Source of the DNA: Nonomuraea turkmeniaca
GTDB taxonomy: Bacteria; Actinomycetota; Actinomycetes; Streptosporangiales; Streptosporangiaceae
DNA: 64,000 nt
NCBI RefSeq assembly: GCF_005889735.1
Contig: NZ_VCKY01000010.1
Span: 1-64,000 of the forward strand
Reading direction: 5' to 3'
Shown here: positions 50,680-58,957 of the stretch, one piece after another
Layout of the letters: every line of letters begins with the position of its first letter
Position numbering within the stretch: the stretch's first letter is position 1
The notes under the pieces: generated by a model
Database searches by the model: none
What the model was told of the DNA's origin: nothing
The model's input: the letters and a program-made list of their open reading frames with translations, nothing else
Program-made: the position numbers and the translations under genes

Positions 50680-51429
50680 ATGGGGCATTTATCCACCCTC
50701 CGCACCATTTCACATTCCTTTCTCCATCTCGAGGTCGACGACGCGGAAGCCGCCTCGCTGACCCCATGGACCGGCCACGTCCGCTACACCCCCAAGTACG
50801 GCGGCCGGAAGACGACCGCCGAGAGCTGGGCCCTCGAACTGGCCCCCAAGTCCGCCCTCGCGGCAGGCGTCAACTCGGTCCGCGGGCGGGAGCGTGAGCG
50901 CTTCTCGCTGAGCGGCGGCGAAGTCGTCGTCTACGACTGCGAGGATCCGGCCGACGCCCGATGGGTCGCGTGGCTGGGTCCGTGGCACATGGCGCACGGG
51001 CTCTTCTACGCCCCCGAGTGGGAATCGTCCGACATCGTCGACACCTTCAGCCGGGTGACGTGGGTCGACACCCCCGAAGGGCTGACGGCCGACGGCGGCT
51101 CGCGCTTCGACGTCTCCATGGAGTTCTACGCGACCTGGATCGCGGGCGTCGGCACCATGATGGTCGAGTCCAAGCAGGCCGGAGTCAGCCGGATCCCCAA
51201 CTGGCGAGGGTACGCCGCGAGTTCGGGCGAACTGTGGCGGATGCCCGCGCCGCCCTCGGGTGAAGAGACGCCGTTCCTCCTGGTCACCGAGACCGCCATC
51301 GCGACCCTCTACCCCTGGGACGCCCCGAGCGACGGCAAGGCGAGCGTGTCGGCTCGCGCGGCGGCAGGCAGCGCGGAGACCGCCGCCGGCTTCCTGAGCA
51401 AGGTCAAGCGCGTCGAGTGGCAGGCATGA
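50680..51429 (+). CDS. Hypothetical protein, first gene of the MauD/MauE-like operon
   Basis: 249 residues, ATG preceded by AGGGGA. No signal peptide or membrane helix is visible, so it is probably cytosolic. The sequence is rich in Trp (WTGHVRYTPKYGGRKTTAES, DARWVAWLGPWHMAHGLFYA, SMEFYATWIAGVGTMMVESK) and predicted mainly beta. It ends one base before the MauD-like gene, so it belongs to that operon. It could be a maturation or scaffold factor for the exported Cys-rich protein; I do not recognise a family. Confidence 0.7.
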   Translation: MGHLSTLRTISHSFLHLEVDDAEAASLTPWTGHVRYTPKYGGRKTTAESWALELAPKSALAAGVNSVRGRERERFSLSGGEVVVYDCEDPADARWVAWLGPWHMAHGLFYAPEWESSDIVDTFSRVTWVDTPEGLTADGGSRFDVSMEFYATWIAGVGTMMVESKQAGVSRIPNWRGYAASSGELWRMPAPPSGEETPFLLVTETAIATLYPWDAPSDGKASVSARAAAGSAETAAGFLSKVKRVEWQA

Positions 51430-51430
51430 C

Positions 51431-51937
51431 GTGGAGCCGTTGACGGCGGCGGTCGTCATCCTGGCCATTCTCGTCATCATCCTCTTCGCGGCCGGCGCCG
51501 GGCTCTACCGGCGGGTCCGTGAACTGGAGCTGGCCACCTACAGCGGCGTCGGCATGCGCCTCAGCACCGGCCCCGACACGCAGGCGAACGCACTGGCCGT
51601 TCCCGGCGGCACCACCATGGTCATCAAGGTCAATCGTCGCTGCCCCATCTGCGACGATGTCCTGCTCGCGGCTGCCAAGCTGGCGACCGACCTCCCTCCG
51701 GACCTGTCGTTCGCGGTGTTGTCCGACGATCCAGGGTTCGACAAACCCCTGCCCGACTCCATCAGGGTGATCAAGGATCCGGCGACCTGGCGAGCGGCCG
51801 GCGTGCCGTACACCCCGGCGCTGCTCGTCGTGGACGAGAACGGCGTCGTGGGCTTCACCTCCCCAGTGGGATCCGGAGAGGCGCTCGTGGAGATGGTCGA
51901 GCGTGCGGTGGCGAACAGAAAGGAAAAGCAGCTGTGA
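51431..51937 (+). CDS. MauD-like membrane-anchored thioredoxin-fold protein
   Basis: 168 residues from GTG 51431. One N-terminal membrane helix (LTAAVVILAILVIILFAAGA) leaves a thioredoxin-like domain outside. The active site is C71-P-I-C74 in IKVNRRCPICDDVLLAAAKL, with a cis-Pro type loop at GVPYTPALLVVDENGVVG. MauD-type proteins help form disulfides in methylamine dehydrogenase light chain. Here the immediate downstream product is an exported Cys-rich protein, so the same job is likely. The stop overlaps that gene's GTG (GTGA). Confidence 0.85.
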   Translation: MEPLTAAVVILAILVIILFAAGAGLYRRVRELELATYSGVGMRLSTGPDTQANALAVPGGTTMVIKVNRRCPICDDVLLAAAKLATDLPPDLSFAVLSDDPGFDKPLPDSIRVIKDPATWRAAGVPYTPALLVVDENGVVGFTSPVGSGEALVEMVERAVANRKEKQL

Positions 51938-52446
51938 CGGCCGAAAAGCAGATCTCCATCCTCGATCAGATTCCCAGCGCCCACGAAATGCCCGAGCAGG
52001 CGTTACCCACCCTCGTGGGCGCCAAGCGGGAAGGGTGGAGCAGGCGCCGCATCCTGGGCCTGGCCACCGGAGCCGCGGTGGCGACCGGGCTGGGCGTCCT
52101 CGACCTCCTGCCCTGGTCGAAGCCGCGCGCCGCGGCGGCCGCCTCCTACACCGCATGGAGTACCTGCCGGGGCTACGTGAACGCCAGCACCGTCTGCACG
52201 CCCTCGAGCGCGCTGTACTCCGGCAACTGCTCCGGCTCGTGGCACCGCAACGACGGCGGGTCCGGTACCTGCTACAACTTCCGCTACACCCACTACGCCA
52301 CGACCTGCGACGGTCACAACGCGTGGAGGTGGACCGGCGGCAGCACCACCAGCACCCGCCGCAAGTGCTCCGACGGCTGGTACGAGTACAACGACTGCGG
52401 CGGCGGCCGGGTCTCCCGCTTCTCCATCTGCCGTACGGCGATCTGA
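51934..52446 (+). CDS. Tat-exported Cys-rich protein, possibly methylamine dehydrogenase light-chain-like
   Basis: 170 residues. An unusually long n-region (about 36 residues, SAHEMPEQALPTLVGAKREG) precedes the twin-arginine motif SRRRILGLATG and a hydrophobic core. The mature part of about 100 residues has eight Cys and several Trp in YTAWSTCRGYVNASTVCTP, NCSGSWHRNDGGSGTCYNF, CDGHNAWRWTGG and CSDGWYEYNDCGGG. The YNDC element and the MauD/MauE-like neighbours recall methylamine dehydrogenase light chain, which has more Cys and a Trp-derived cofactor. Folding before Tat export would have to leave disulfides to the surface machinery. The function is not established. Confidence 0.7.
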   Translation: MTAEKQISILDQIPSAHEMPEQALPTLVGAKREGWSRRRILGLATGAAVATGLGVLDLLPWSKPRAAAAASYTAWSTCRGYVNASTVCTPSSALYSGNCSGSWHRNDGGSGTCYNFRYTHYATTCDGHNAWRWTGGSTTSTRRKCSDGWYEYNDCGGGRVSRFSICRTAI

Positions 52447-52455
52447 CCGCGCCCG

Positions 52456-53187
52456 ATGAGCGATCCCACGACCACATCCGTCCGCCTGTTGCTGCCCGGG
52501 GTGGCATTGATCGTGGCGGCGGAGGCACTGGTGCTGTCCCTGAGGCTGACGGGCGCGGACACCAGAGGCTTCACCTGGCTGGTGGCGGCCCTCGTCGCCG
52601 GCTTCTCCCTCTCCGGCTCCGTTTGAAGCCTGAACAGCGCCTGGGTGCTGTCCTCGTCGGTCCGGCGGGGTGCTGATATCGCCGGCTTCATCGCCGGGTT
52701 GTTCGCAGGAGCGGGCGCCGTCACGTTCGTGCTGGTGCTCGTCGGATCTGTGCTTCGAGCACCGTTCCCGACGGTGGTTCTGCAGATCCTCGTCGCCGCG
52801 GCGGCGGTTGTCCTCCTGCTCCGTGAGCTGGATGTGCTCTCCTTCCCGTTGCTCCAGAACGCGCGGCTGGTGCCGCAGTTCGTCACCAGGATTCCCTTCT
52901 GGGGCGCCGTGCAGTTCGGTGCCGAGATGGGCACGGGAATGCGCACGTACTCGCCGACGGGGCTGCCGCACATCCTGGCGATCTCGATCCTGTTCCTGGC
53001 GTCCTGGGAGGAAGCGCTCCTCGCGGGGGCCGGCTTCGCGGCGGCGCGGGCGTTGATGCTCCTGACGTTCGCCGCGGCACGGGACAGGATGGAGGCGGAC
53101 ACGGCGTTCTCTTTCACCCTGCCGAGGCTGAAGGTGCTGTTCGTCGTTCTCGCACTGCCCGTAGTGACGATGCTGGTGATCGGGTGA
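52456..53187 (+). pseudogene. Polytopic membrane protein gene interrupted by an in-frame TGA
   Basis: ATG 52456 opens a hydrophobic protein (VRLLLPGVALIVAAEALVLS, TWLVAALVAGFSLSGSV) that stops at TGA 52624-52626. The very same frame then continues without interruption (SLNSAWVLSSSVRRGADIAG, FIAGLFAGAGAVTFVLVLVG, PTGLPHILAISILFLASWEE) to 53187, where it overlaps the MauE-like GTG. Total length is 243 sense codons plus the TGA. The simplest reading is a TGG-to-TGA nonsense mutation in one gene of DsbD/MauF-like topology. Re-initiation at GTG 52645 could still make a shorter protein, and translational readthrough is possible. Confidence 0.65.
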
Positions 53188-53570
53188 TCGTCATCGTCGT
53201 CCGCTACGGGCTGGGCATCCTCCTGGCGCTGGCCGTGCTCGGGAAGGCGCGTCACTTCGCCGCGTTCCAGAGCAGCCTGGCGCCCTTCGGGCTCCGCGGG
53301 CGGATCGCCCAGGTGGGCGCCTTCACGGTGGTGACCGTGGAGGCGCTCGCCGCGCTGACCGCCTTCTCTCCCGTCGCCGACGTGGTCGTGGGCGTGATCG
53401 CGACCTGTCTGGGCGCTTCCTTCACGGCCGCGCAGACGTATCTCCTGGCCGTGGGCGAGCAGGCCCCCTGCCTGTGTTTCGGCCGCCAGGAGCGGGCGTC
53501 GACACGCACGTGGGCCCGGGCGGCACTCGTCCTGCTGATGGGATTGACGTTGTGGGGCGTCGCGGCCTGA
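53184..53570 (+). CDS. MauE/DoxX-like redox-associated membrane protein
   Basis: 128 residues with four membrane helices (VIVVRYGLGILLALAVLGKA, VGAFTVVTVEALAALTAF, VVVGVIATCLGASFTAAQTY, WARAALVLLMGLTLWGVAA). The loop motif C96-L-C98-F-G in GEQAPCLCFGRQ matches the MauE group, which passes electrons or disulfides to MauD. GTG start overlaps the end of the preceding membrane gene. It completes a set of thiol-redox proteins around the Tat-exported Cys-rich product. Confidence 0.85.
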   Translation: MIVIVVRYGLGILLALAVLGKARHFAAFQSSLAPFGLRGRIAQVGAFTVVTVEALAALTAFSPVADVVVGVIATCLGASFTAAQTYLLAVGEQAPCLCFGRQERASTRTWARAALVLLMGLTLWGVAA

Positions 53571-53575
53571 GAGCC

Positions 53576-53603
53576 ACTCAACCTTTCGCGGATGTCGTTG
53601 AGT
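53576..53603. promoter_or_regulatory. Inverted repeat between the MauE-like and ECF sigma genes
   Basis: ACTCAAC and GTTGAGT are perfect 7-base arms around 14 bases. It contains AACC followed about 13 bases later by GTCGTTG, which could be an ECF-type -35/-10 pair for autoregulation. It is also placed to be a weak terminator of the redox operon. Confidence 0.35.
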
Positions 53604-53640
53604 GTTGTAGATGAGGCATCCCCGACGGAGGGCTGGGCCG

Positions 53641-54144
53641 GTGACAGATGACGGCTTCCGCGAGTTCGTGGCCACGCGCGGTCTGGCACTGTCGCGCATG
53701 GCCTACCTGATCACGGGAGACCACGCCCTGGCCGAAGATCTGGTGCAGGAAACCCTGGTCAAGGTCGCGGCGCGCTGGCGGAAGCTCACGCAGGAAGGCG
53801 ACCCGGAGCCCTACGTCCGCAAGGTCCTGATCAATCAGCTGCGGACGTGGCGGCGCCCCCGCCGGCTGGCGTTCGTGTCGACCGCGGACCTCCCCGAGCC
53901 GTCGCCGTCCACGGACGAGTCCGCGCAGACAGATCTGAAGGTCGCGCTCTTGCGGGCGCTGAGCGTGCTCGGGAGCAGGCAGCGGATCGTGCTCTATCTC
54001 AGGTTCTACGAGGACCTCACGGAGAGCGCTGTGGCCGCTGAGCTGGGCTGCTCCATCGGTACGGTCAAACGCCACACCCATGACGCGCTCAAACGCCTGC
54101 GCCAGATGGCTCCGCAACTACTCGAGACGGAGGTGCGCTCGTGA
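53641..54144 (+). CDS. ECF RNA polymerase sigma factor, SigE-family type
   Basis: 167 residues from GTG 53641, with GGAGGG about nine bases upstream. Region 2 is LALSRMAYLITGDHALAEDL, VQETLVKVAARWRKL; region 4 is LGSRQRIVLYLRFYEDLTES, then LGCSIGTVKRHTHDALKRLR. It directs transcription of a small regulon under an extracytoplasmic signal. It is coupled by GTGA to a membrane-anchored propeller-like protein that probably acts as its regulator. Possible targets are itself, the adjacent redox operon and the multicopper oxidase gene. Confidence 0.93.
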   Translation: MTDDGFREFVATRGLALSRMAYLITGDHALAEDLVQETLVKVAARWRKLTQEGDPEPYVRKVLINQLRTWRRPRRLAFVSTADLPEPSPSTDESAQTDLKVALLRALSVLGSRQRIVLYLRFYEDLTESAVAAELGCSIGTVKRHTHDALKRLRQMAPQLLETEVRS

Positions 54145-55232
54145 AACCGCCCCTCGGTGCCGCTTATGACCAGCTCGACCAGGACGTACGCGACTACGCC
54201 GACGCCGGCAAGGCGCTTGCCACGCTGCGCGTCCGCAGAATCCGCAGGGCGGTGATCGCCGGATCGGCCGCCCTCGTGGTGGTCGCCGCCGGAGTCGCCT
54301 TCCAGCAGCGCCAGCCCGCGCCTCCGGACGCCGTGGCGACAGTGGCGCCCCCGACGCATGTCGTGGAGCCGCCCGCCGAAGCGCCGGCGCTGCCCGCCAC
54401 CGGTGCCGTCGGGCGGGGCGCCCTGGTGTACACGGCCTGCCAGGGGCAGTGCCCGACCTTCCTGGTGCTCACCGACGGCCGACAGTATCTGCTGGGCGAG
54501 CGGACCGTCAATCCGCCGGGCAACATCACCCTCTCCCCTGACGGGCGCTGGCTCGGCCGGCCCGTCAACGGTGGGTACGAAGTCAGGGACCTCCTGGCCG
54601 GCGTGGTGCACACGCTCCCGCCCCCGGCCGGAGGCGCCGCGGACAGCGCCTACAGCCCGTGGGCGTGGTCCGCGGACTCGCAACGGCTGCTCGTCGGCCA
54701 CCACGCCAGCGGGAACGTCGGCAGGTACGTGACGCTGGAGCTCCCGAGCGGCCACACCAGCGAGCTCGACCCGCCTCCTGGACACGAGCCGATCGGCCTG
54801 CTGCCCTCGGGTGACGTCCTTCTTCTCATGGAGAGCAAGCAGGACAAGCTGCCGTACGAACGCGTCACGCTCGTGCACGCGGACAACGGCCTCGTCGTCC
54901 GCCTCACGTCCGGAGCGGGTGTCCTCGCCGACACCACCCACGGGCTGTCGATCCAGGTGTCCGGGGAGCGGGTCTTCACTCTGGAGTACTCCGGCGACCA
55001 GATCACGGTCCTGGAGTTCGACCTTGCGGGCAAGCCGATGGCCCGCCGGCCGCTGCCGGCCGACCAGTTCCCGGTCGGGCCGGTCGACGGCGGCTTCGCC
55101 GTCATCCAGGTCCCCCAGGACCAGGCCAAGGGACGGCAGAAGCTGGAGACCATCACCCCGTCCGGGCGCCGGTTGTTGTTCGAGGTCCCCGGGCAGGCCG
55201 CCGTCGTCCTGCCAGGAGGCGCACGGCACTGA
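54141..55232 (+). CDS. Membrane-anchored beta-propeller-like protein coupled to the sigma factor
   Basis: 363 residues. The first ~35 residues are cytosolic and charged (DQLDQDVRDYADAGKALATL), then one membrane helix (AVIAGSAALVVVAAGVAF) and an outside domain. That domain has propeller-like repeats (LVLTDGRQYLLGERTVNPPG, NITLSPDGRWLGRPVNGGYE, WAWSADSQRLLVGHHASGNV) and a pair C-Q-G-Q-C. The layout fits an anti-sigma or sensor partner of SigE-family factors, although no zinc anti-sigma motif is seen. GTG start overlaps the sigma gene stop. Confidence 0.8.
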   Translation: MKPPLGAAYDQLDQDVRDYADAGKALATLRVRRIRRAVIAGSAALVVVAAGVAFQQRQPAPPDAVATVAPPTHVVEPPAEAPALPATGAVGRGALVYTACQGQCPTFLVLTDGRQYLLGERTVNPPGNITLSPDGRWLGRPVNGGYEVRDLLAGVVHTLPPPAGGAADSAYSPWAWSADSQRLLVGHHASGNVGRYVTLELPSGHTSELDPPPGHEPIGLLPSGDVLLLMESKQDKLPYERVTLVHADNGLVVRLTSGAGVLADTTHGLSIQVSGERVFTLEYSGDQITVLEFDLAGKPMARRPLPADQFPVGPVDGGFAVIQVPQDQAKGRQKLETITPSGRRLLFEVPGQAAVVLPGGARH

Positions 55233-55296
55233 CGCTCGGTACGGGTCCGCGTGGCGTAGAGCCATCTCCTGTTACTCTCCGTTACCTTGCCTACTC

Positions 55297-56772
55297 ATGG
55301 ATGCTCTGACATATGCGTGGAGGTCCGGCGCGTACGTGACTCGCAGGCGGTTGCTGGTCACCGGCGCGTTCGCGGCCATGGGCGCGGTCACGGGATCGGC
55401 CGGGACGGCGGTGGCGCAGCCGCGCGGGATGACGCTGCGGGCCCGTCCCGCGAAGGTCTCCCTGGGGCGGCGCACGGTCTCCACCTGGACGTACAACGGC
55501 GTCGTGCCGGGCCCGTCGATCGAGGCCACGGCCGGGGAGACCGTCAGGGTGCCGCTGATCAACGCGCTGCCTGCGAACACCACCGTGCACTGGCACGGGA
55601 TCAGGATCGACCCGCGCATGGACGGCGCGCCCGGGTTCAGCCAGGAGCCCACGCGGCCCGGCGAGCGGTTCGATTACGTCTTCCGGGTGCCGGACCCCGG
55701 GACGTACTTCTACCACTCGCACGTCGGCACCCAGCCCGACCGCGGCCTGTACGGGCCGCTGATCGTCGCCGACCCGCGTGAGCCGCTGAGCTACGACCAG
55801 GAGATCACGGTGCTGCTCGACGACTGGCTGGACGGCATCAGCGGCACTCCCGACGACGCGCTGCGCCGGCTGAACGCGAGCACCCAGCACGACGACACGC
55901 TGCGCAGCGCGGTGCTCGGGGGCGTGGCGGCGGAAATGCATCATCCGCTCTACCTCATCAACGGGCGCGCGCCGGACGCGCCCGCGACCTTCCACAGCGC
56001 GCCGGGGCGGCGGGTCAGGTTCCGGGTGATCAACGCGGCCGCCGACACCCCGTTCCGCGTCGCGCTCGGCGGCCACGAGCTGACTGTCACCCACACCGAC
56101 GGGTTCCCGTGCAAGCCGGTCACCGTCGACTCCATCCTCATCGGCATGGGCGAGCGGTACGACTTCCTCGTGCGGCTCGGCTCGGGCGCGTTCCCGCTGG
56201 TCGCGCTGGCGGAGGGGAAGCGGGCACGGGCGTTCGCCGTGGTGCGGACGTCGCGCAGGGCGGCCACACCCGCGAAGGACGCCAAGGTGGCGCAACTCAC
56301 CGGGCGGATGTTGAACTATGAGGACTTGAGGGCGCCACGCGCCGACCAGCTCCCCCGCCCGTCCAGGGTCGTCACCGTGCGGCTCGGCATGCGGCCGTCC
56401 GGCAACGAGTGGACCCTCAACGACCGGCTCGCCGCCGACCCCATGCGGGTGCAGGTGGACCGCGGGGAGACCATCCGCATCGTGCTGGACAACGAGTCGC
56501 CCATGTGGCATCCGATGCACCTGCACGGGCACACGTTCCAGGTCAACGTGAACGGGTTGCGGGGGCCGCGCAAGGACACCGTGAACATCAAGCCGCGCGA
56601 GCGCCTGGAGATCGACGTGCTCGCCGACAACCCCGGTGAGTGGATGTTCCACTGCCACAACCTGTACCACCAGGAGCAGGGCATGATGGGCGCGCTCGGC
56701 TACGGCCCGCCGCCGCGTCGCGGCACGACCCACACGGGCATGCATCGCCCGGCCCACAAGCGCACGCACTAG
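55297..56772 (+). CDS. Multicopper oxidase, Tat-exported (second copy)
   Basis: 491 residues from ATG 55297; a GTG at 55336, just before the Tat motif TRRRLLVTGAFAAMG, is an alternative. Copper motifs: HWHGIR, FYHSHVG, HPMHLHGHTFQV and FHCHNLYHQEQGMM, with Met as axial ligand in the last. It is a three-domain laccase/copper-oxidase type with a His-containing C-terminus (HTGMHRPAHKRTH). It shares little with the first oxidase (15804) apart from the copper motifs. TACCTT eight bases before the ATG could be the -10 box of a leaderless message. The position after the sigma factor and redox operon suggests a common oxidative theme. Confidence 0.94.
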   Translation: MDALTYAWRSGAYVTRRRLLVTGAFAAMGAVTGSAGTAVAQPRGMTLRARPAKVSLGRRTVSTWTYNGVVPGPSIEATAGETVRVPLINALPANTTVHWHGIRIDPRMDGAPGFSQEPTRPGERFDYVFRVPDPGTYFYHSHVGTQPDRGLYGPLIVADPREPLSYDQEITVLLDDWLDGISGTPDDALRRLNASTQHDDTLRSAVLGGVAAEMHHPLYLINGRAPDAPATFHSAPGRRVRFRVINAAADTPFRVALGGHELTVTHTDGFPCKPVTVDSILIGMGERYDFLVRLGSGAFPLVALAEGKRARAFAVVRTSRRAATPAKDAKVAQLTGRMLNYEDLRAPRADQLPRPSRVVTVRLGMRPSGNEWTLNDRLAADPMRVQVDRGETIRIVLDNESPMWHPMHLHGHTFQVNVNGLRGPRKDTVNIKPRERLEIDVLADNPGEWMFHCHNLYHQEQGMMGALGYGPPPRRGTTHTGMHRPAHKRTH

Positions 56773-56777
56773 GGAAC

Positions 56778-56811
56778 GCGCACGGCGTACCCGTTTACGT
56801 ACGCCGTGCGC
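56778..56811 (+). terminator. Terminator of the second multicopper oxidase gene
   Basis: A 13-bp perfect stem starts GCGCACGGCGTAC and closes GTACGCCGTGCGC around an 8-base loop, six bases after the stop codon. Its right arm overlaps the first bases of the TetR remnant. Confidence 0.88.
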
Positions 56812-57265
56812 ACCGCACGCCGCCTGGGCAGCAGGCTGGGCGCCGGCGCCACTTCGCTCTACCGGCACGTGGCCAACAAGGACGAGCTGTTCGAGCTGGC
56901 CGTGGACGAGGTCTACGGCCAGCTGGCGCTGCCCGCGCCGGACGACCCGGCCGCGTGGCGGGCCACGGTGACCGAGGTCGCCCACGGGCTGCGGGCGACG
57001 ATCCTGCGTCACCCGTGGGTGGCCGCCAAGCTCGGCGAGGCGGGGCTGTCCTACCTCGGGCCCAACGTGCTACGCCGCTCGGAGCACCTGCTCGCCGTCC
57101 TCGAGCGGGGCGGGTTCTCGCCGCGGGAGGCCGATCGGGCCATGAACGCCGTCGTCGCGTACGTGCTGGGGGTGGCCACCGGCGGAGAACGAGGACAGCT
57201 TCGACCATGGCCTCCAGCGCCTCCTCGACGGCCTCGAAGCCCACCTCCGCACGACCTTCCAGTAG
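56795..57265 (+). pseudogene. TetR-family regulator remnant (deleted and frameshifted)
   Basis: The frame begins inside the DNA-binding domain (LGSRLGAGATSLYRHVANKD, ELFELAVDEVYGQL) with the first helices missing. The TetR C-terminal domain continues through READRAMNAVVAYVLGVATG. Then a deletion/frameshift near 57185 joins it to another frame holding the usual last helix, NEDSFDHGLQRLLDGLEAHL, and a stop at 57265. About 50 residues seem lost there. It cannot bind DNA as a normal dimer. Confidence 0.75.
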
Positions 57266-57306
57266 TCGCCGAACGATGCGATGCGCGTGGCAGATGCGCT
57301 AAGGGG

Positions 57307-57536
57307 ATGCTCATCGCCGATCTGCTCGCTCTCGTGGCGAGGGAGCCCGGGGACGTGCGGTCCGGGTGATGGGGGTGCTGCCGACCACGCGTTACCAGCT
57401 CGCCGACGCCGCGGCGGTCGTCCGCGCCTCGTCGGGGGCACGTTCGGCGATCGAGGGCTGGAAGAAGCCGGACGTGCGATGCGCGGCGCTGATCGACACG
57501 CTGGTGGCGGAGGCTGCTTTAGCCGTATATCGCTGA
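57307..57536 (+). pseudogene. Short coupled ORFs, probably remnant of an unknown gene
   Basis: ATG 57307 encodes MLIADLLALVAREPGDVRSG-stop; the stop overlaps ATG 57369, which opens 55 codons (VLPTTRYQLADAAAVVRASS, SAIEGWKKPDVRCAALIDTL) ending at 57536. The third-position pattern is coding-like in both parts. The two pieces may be one gene split by a frameshift. The 84 bases up to the next gene hold its ribosome site and an AT-rich promoter. No family is recognised. Confidence 0.35.
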
Positions 57537-57621
57537 CTTTTGTCGCCATACGTAGCCACATATATGGACGCTGCCCCAAACGCGAGTTACGCTCCGCTAG
57601 CTCCTACATGGGGGGGGATCC

Positions 57622-58881
57622 ATGAGCTACACGCTGTTACGCGGGAATTTCGTCATCCGATATCCGGACCTTCCGCGGCAGGGGCCAGAGCCCGACGGCG
57701 ACACGGTCAAGTTCCTGCCCGACAACCCCGTGCTGGTCGAGGCGCTGCCCCGGCACTCCGGCCGGCCGCCGGACATCAACCTCCGCGGCATCTCCGTACG
57801 CCTGGAGGCCATCGACGCGCTGGAGACCCACTTCGAGGAGACCCACCAGGAGCCGGCGGGGGCCGAGGCGGCCAGGGACGAGCTGCTGCGCCTGCTCGGC
57901 TTCGCCAACGTGGTCTTCTGGGAGGACCTGCCGAACAAGGTCCGCTCCGCCGACCAGGACTCGATCCGCGGTCACGTGCTCACCAACGGCATCGACGCGA
58001 ACGGGCGGCTGATCGCGTTCGTCTACGCGGGCGACCACCCGGGGGCCGACGGCTCCAGCGTGTTCCTGGACGGGCCGACGGCCGACGCTTCCGTCAACGC
58101 CGCGCTGCTGGCCACCGGGCTGGCCTATCCGGCGTTCTACGCGACGTTGCCCGCCGAGTTGCGTACGCACCTGGCGGACGTGTCGGCGGCGGCCCGGCAG
58201 AAGGCGCTCGCCACCGGGATCTGGCCACGCTCCACCGCTGACCCCGACGGCCCGGCGGCCATCCCCGACCTGGCGGCGGCCGAGCAGCTGGTGATGTGGC
58301 CGAAGTTGTTCCGCCGCATCGTGCCGTACCTCGCGGCCGGATTCCGCGACTTCGACGGCTTCGATGCCTGGCTGCGGGCCGACCCGGTGCACCGCGACGA
58401 CGCGTTGTTCCTGATCGACAAGCTGGAACGCGGCAACCTGCACGACGTCGTCCAGGCCTCCGGCCAGCAGATCCAGCTGACGGTGTGGCCCGAGAGGTTC
58501 ATCATCAACCCGGATCCCGCGCCGCCGGGCTCGACCGTGAACCCGCCGCTCATCGCCGCAGGCGACCTGCTGATCGTGGCGGCCCTGCCCGACCCCGTGG
58601 GTGCCGACCGCGGCGCGGAGTCGGTCACGTTGCTCAACGTCACGCCGGACCCGATCGATCTGTCGGGCTGGTGGTTGTCGGACGCCGCCAACACCCGCCA
58701 GAACCTGGGCGGAGCCGTGGCGGGCGGCGCCACGCTGCGGGTGGCGCTCGACGGGGCGCTGCGGCTCGGCAACCAGGGCGACGGCCTCGTCCTCGTCGAT
58801 CCCGGCGGGAACACGATCGACCAGGTGAGCTACAAGGGCGACCGGGTCCACGCGGGCCGGACCATCTGCTTCGGTCGCTGA
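57622..58881 (+). CDS. SNase-like nuclease domain fused to lamin-tail domain
   Basis: 419 residues, ATG preceded by a G-run. The N-terminal half resembles a thermonuclease (SNase) fold: GDTVKFLPDNPVLVEALPRH, INLRGISVRLEAIDALETHF (the usual R-x-x-G-I-D-A-P-E region), RLIAFVYAGDHPG, and ALLATGLAYPAFYATLPAEL. The C-terminus is a lamin-tail (LTD) Ig-like domain (VTLLNVTPDPIDLSGWWLSD, GGATLRVALDGALRLGNQGD, GLVLVDPGGNTIDQVSYKGD). LTD domains often accompany secreted or surface nucleases, but no signal peptide is present here. The catalytic Arg/Glu set looks incomplete, so activity is uncertain. Confidence 0.8.
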   Translation: MSYTLLRGNFVIRYPDLPRQGPEPDGDTVKFLPDNPVLVEALPRHSGRPPDINLRGISVRLEAIDALETHFEETHQEPAGAEAARDELLRLLGFANVVFWEDLPNKVRSADQDSIRGHVLTNGIDANGRLIAFVYAGDHPGADGSSVFLDGPTADASVNAALLATGLAYPAFYATLPAELRTHLADVSAAARQKALATGIWPRSTADPDGPAAIPDLAAAEQLVMWPKLFRRIVPYLAAGFRDFDGFDAWLRADPVHRDDALFLIDKLERGNLHDVVQASGQQIQLTVWPERFIINPDPAPPGSTVNPPLIAAGDLLIVAALPDPVGADRGAESVTLLNVTPDPIDLSGWWLSDAANTRQNLGGAVAGGATLRVALDGALRLGNQGDGLVLVDPGGNTIDQVSYKGDRVHAGRTICFGR

Positions 58882-58957
58882 ACCACCGGCCCTCTGGCCA
58901 AGGGCGGCGTCACGTCGCAGACTGGGCGTTCCGACCGGCGATACGAAGGAGTTCGCG

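Noticed and set aside
52624-52660. Selenocysteine insertion at the in-frame TGA
   Set aside because: A small hairpin (ACAGC-N8-GCTGT) lies downstream, but it lacks a convincing bacterial SECIS form, and the position is not next to a redox motif. A nonsense mutation is simpler.
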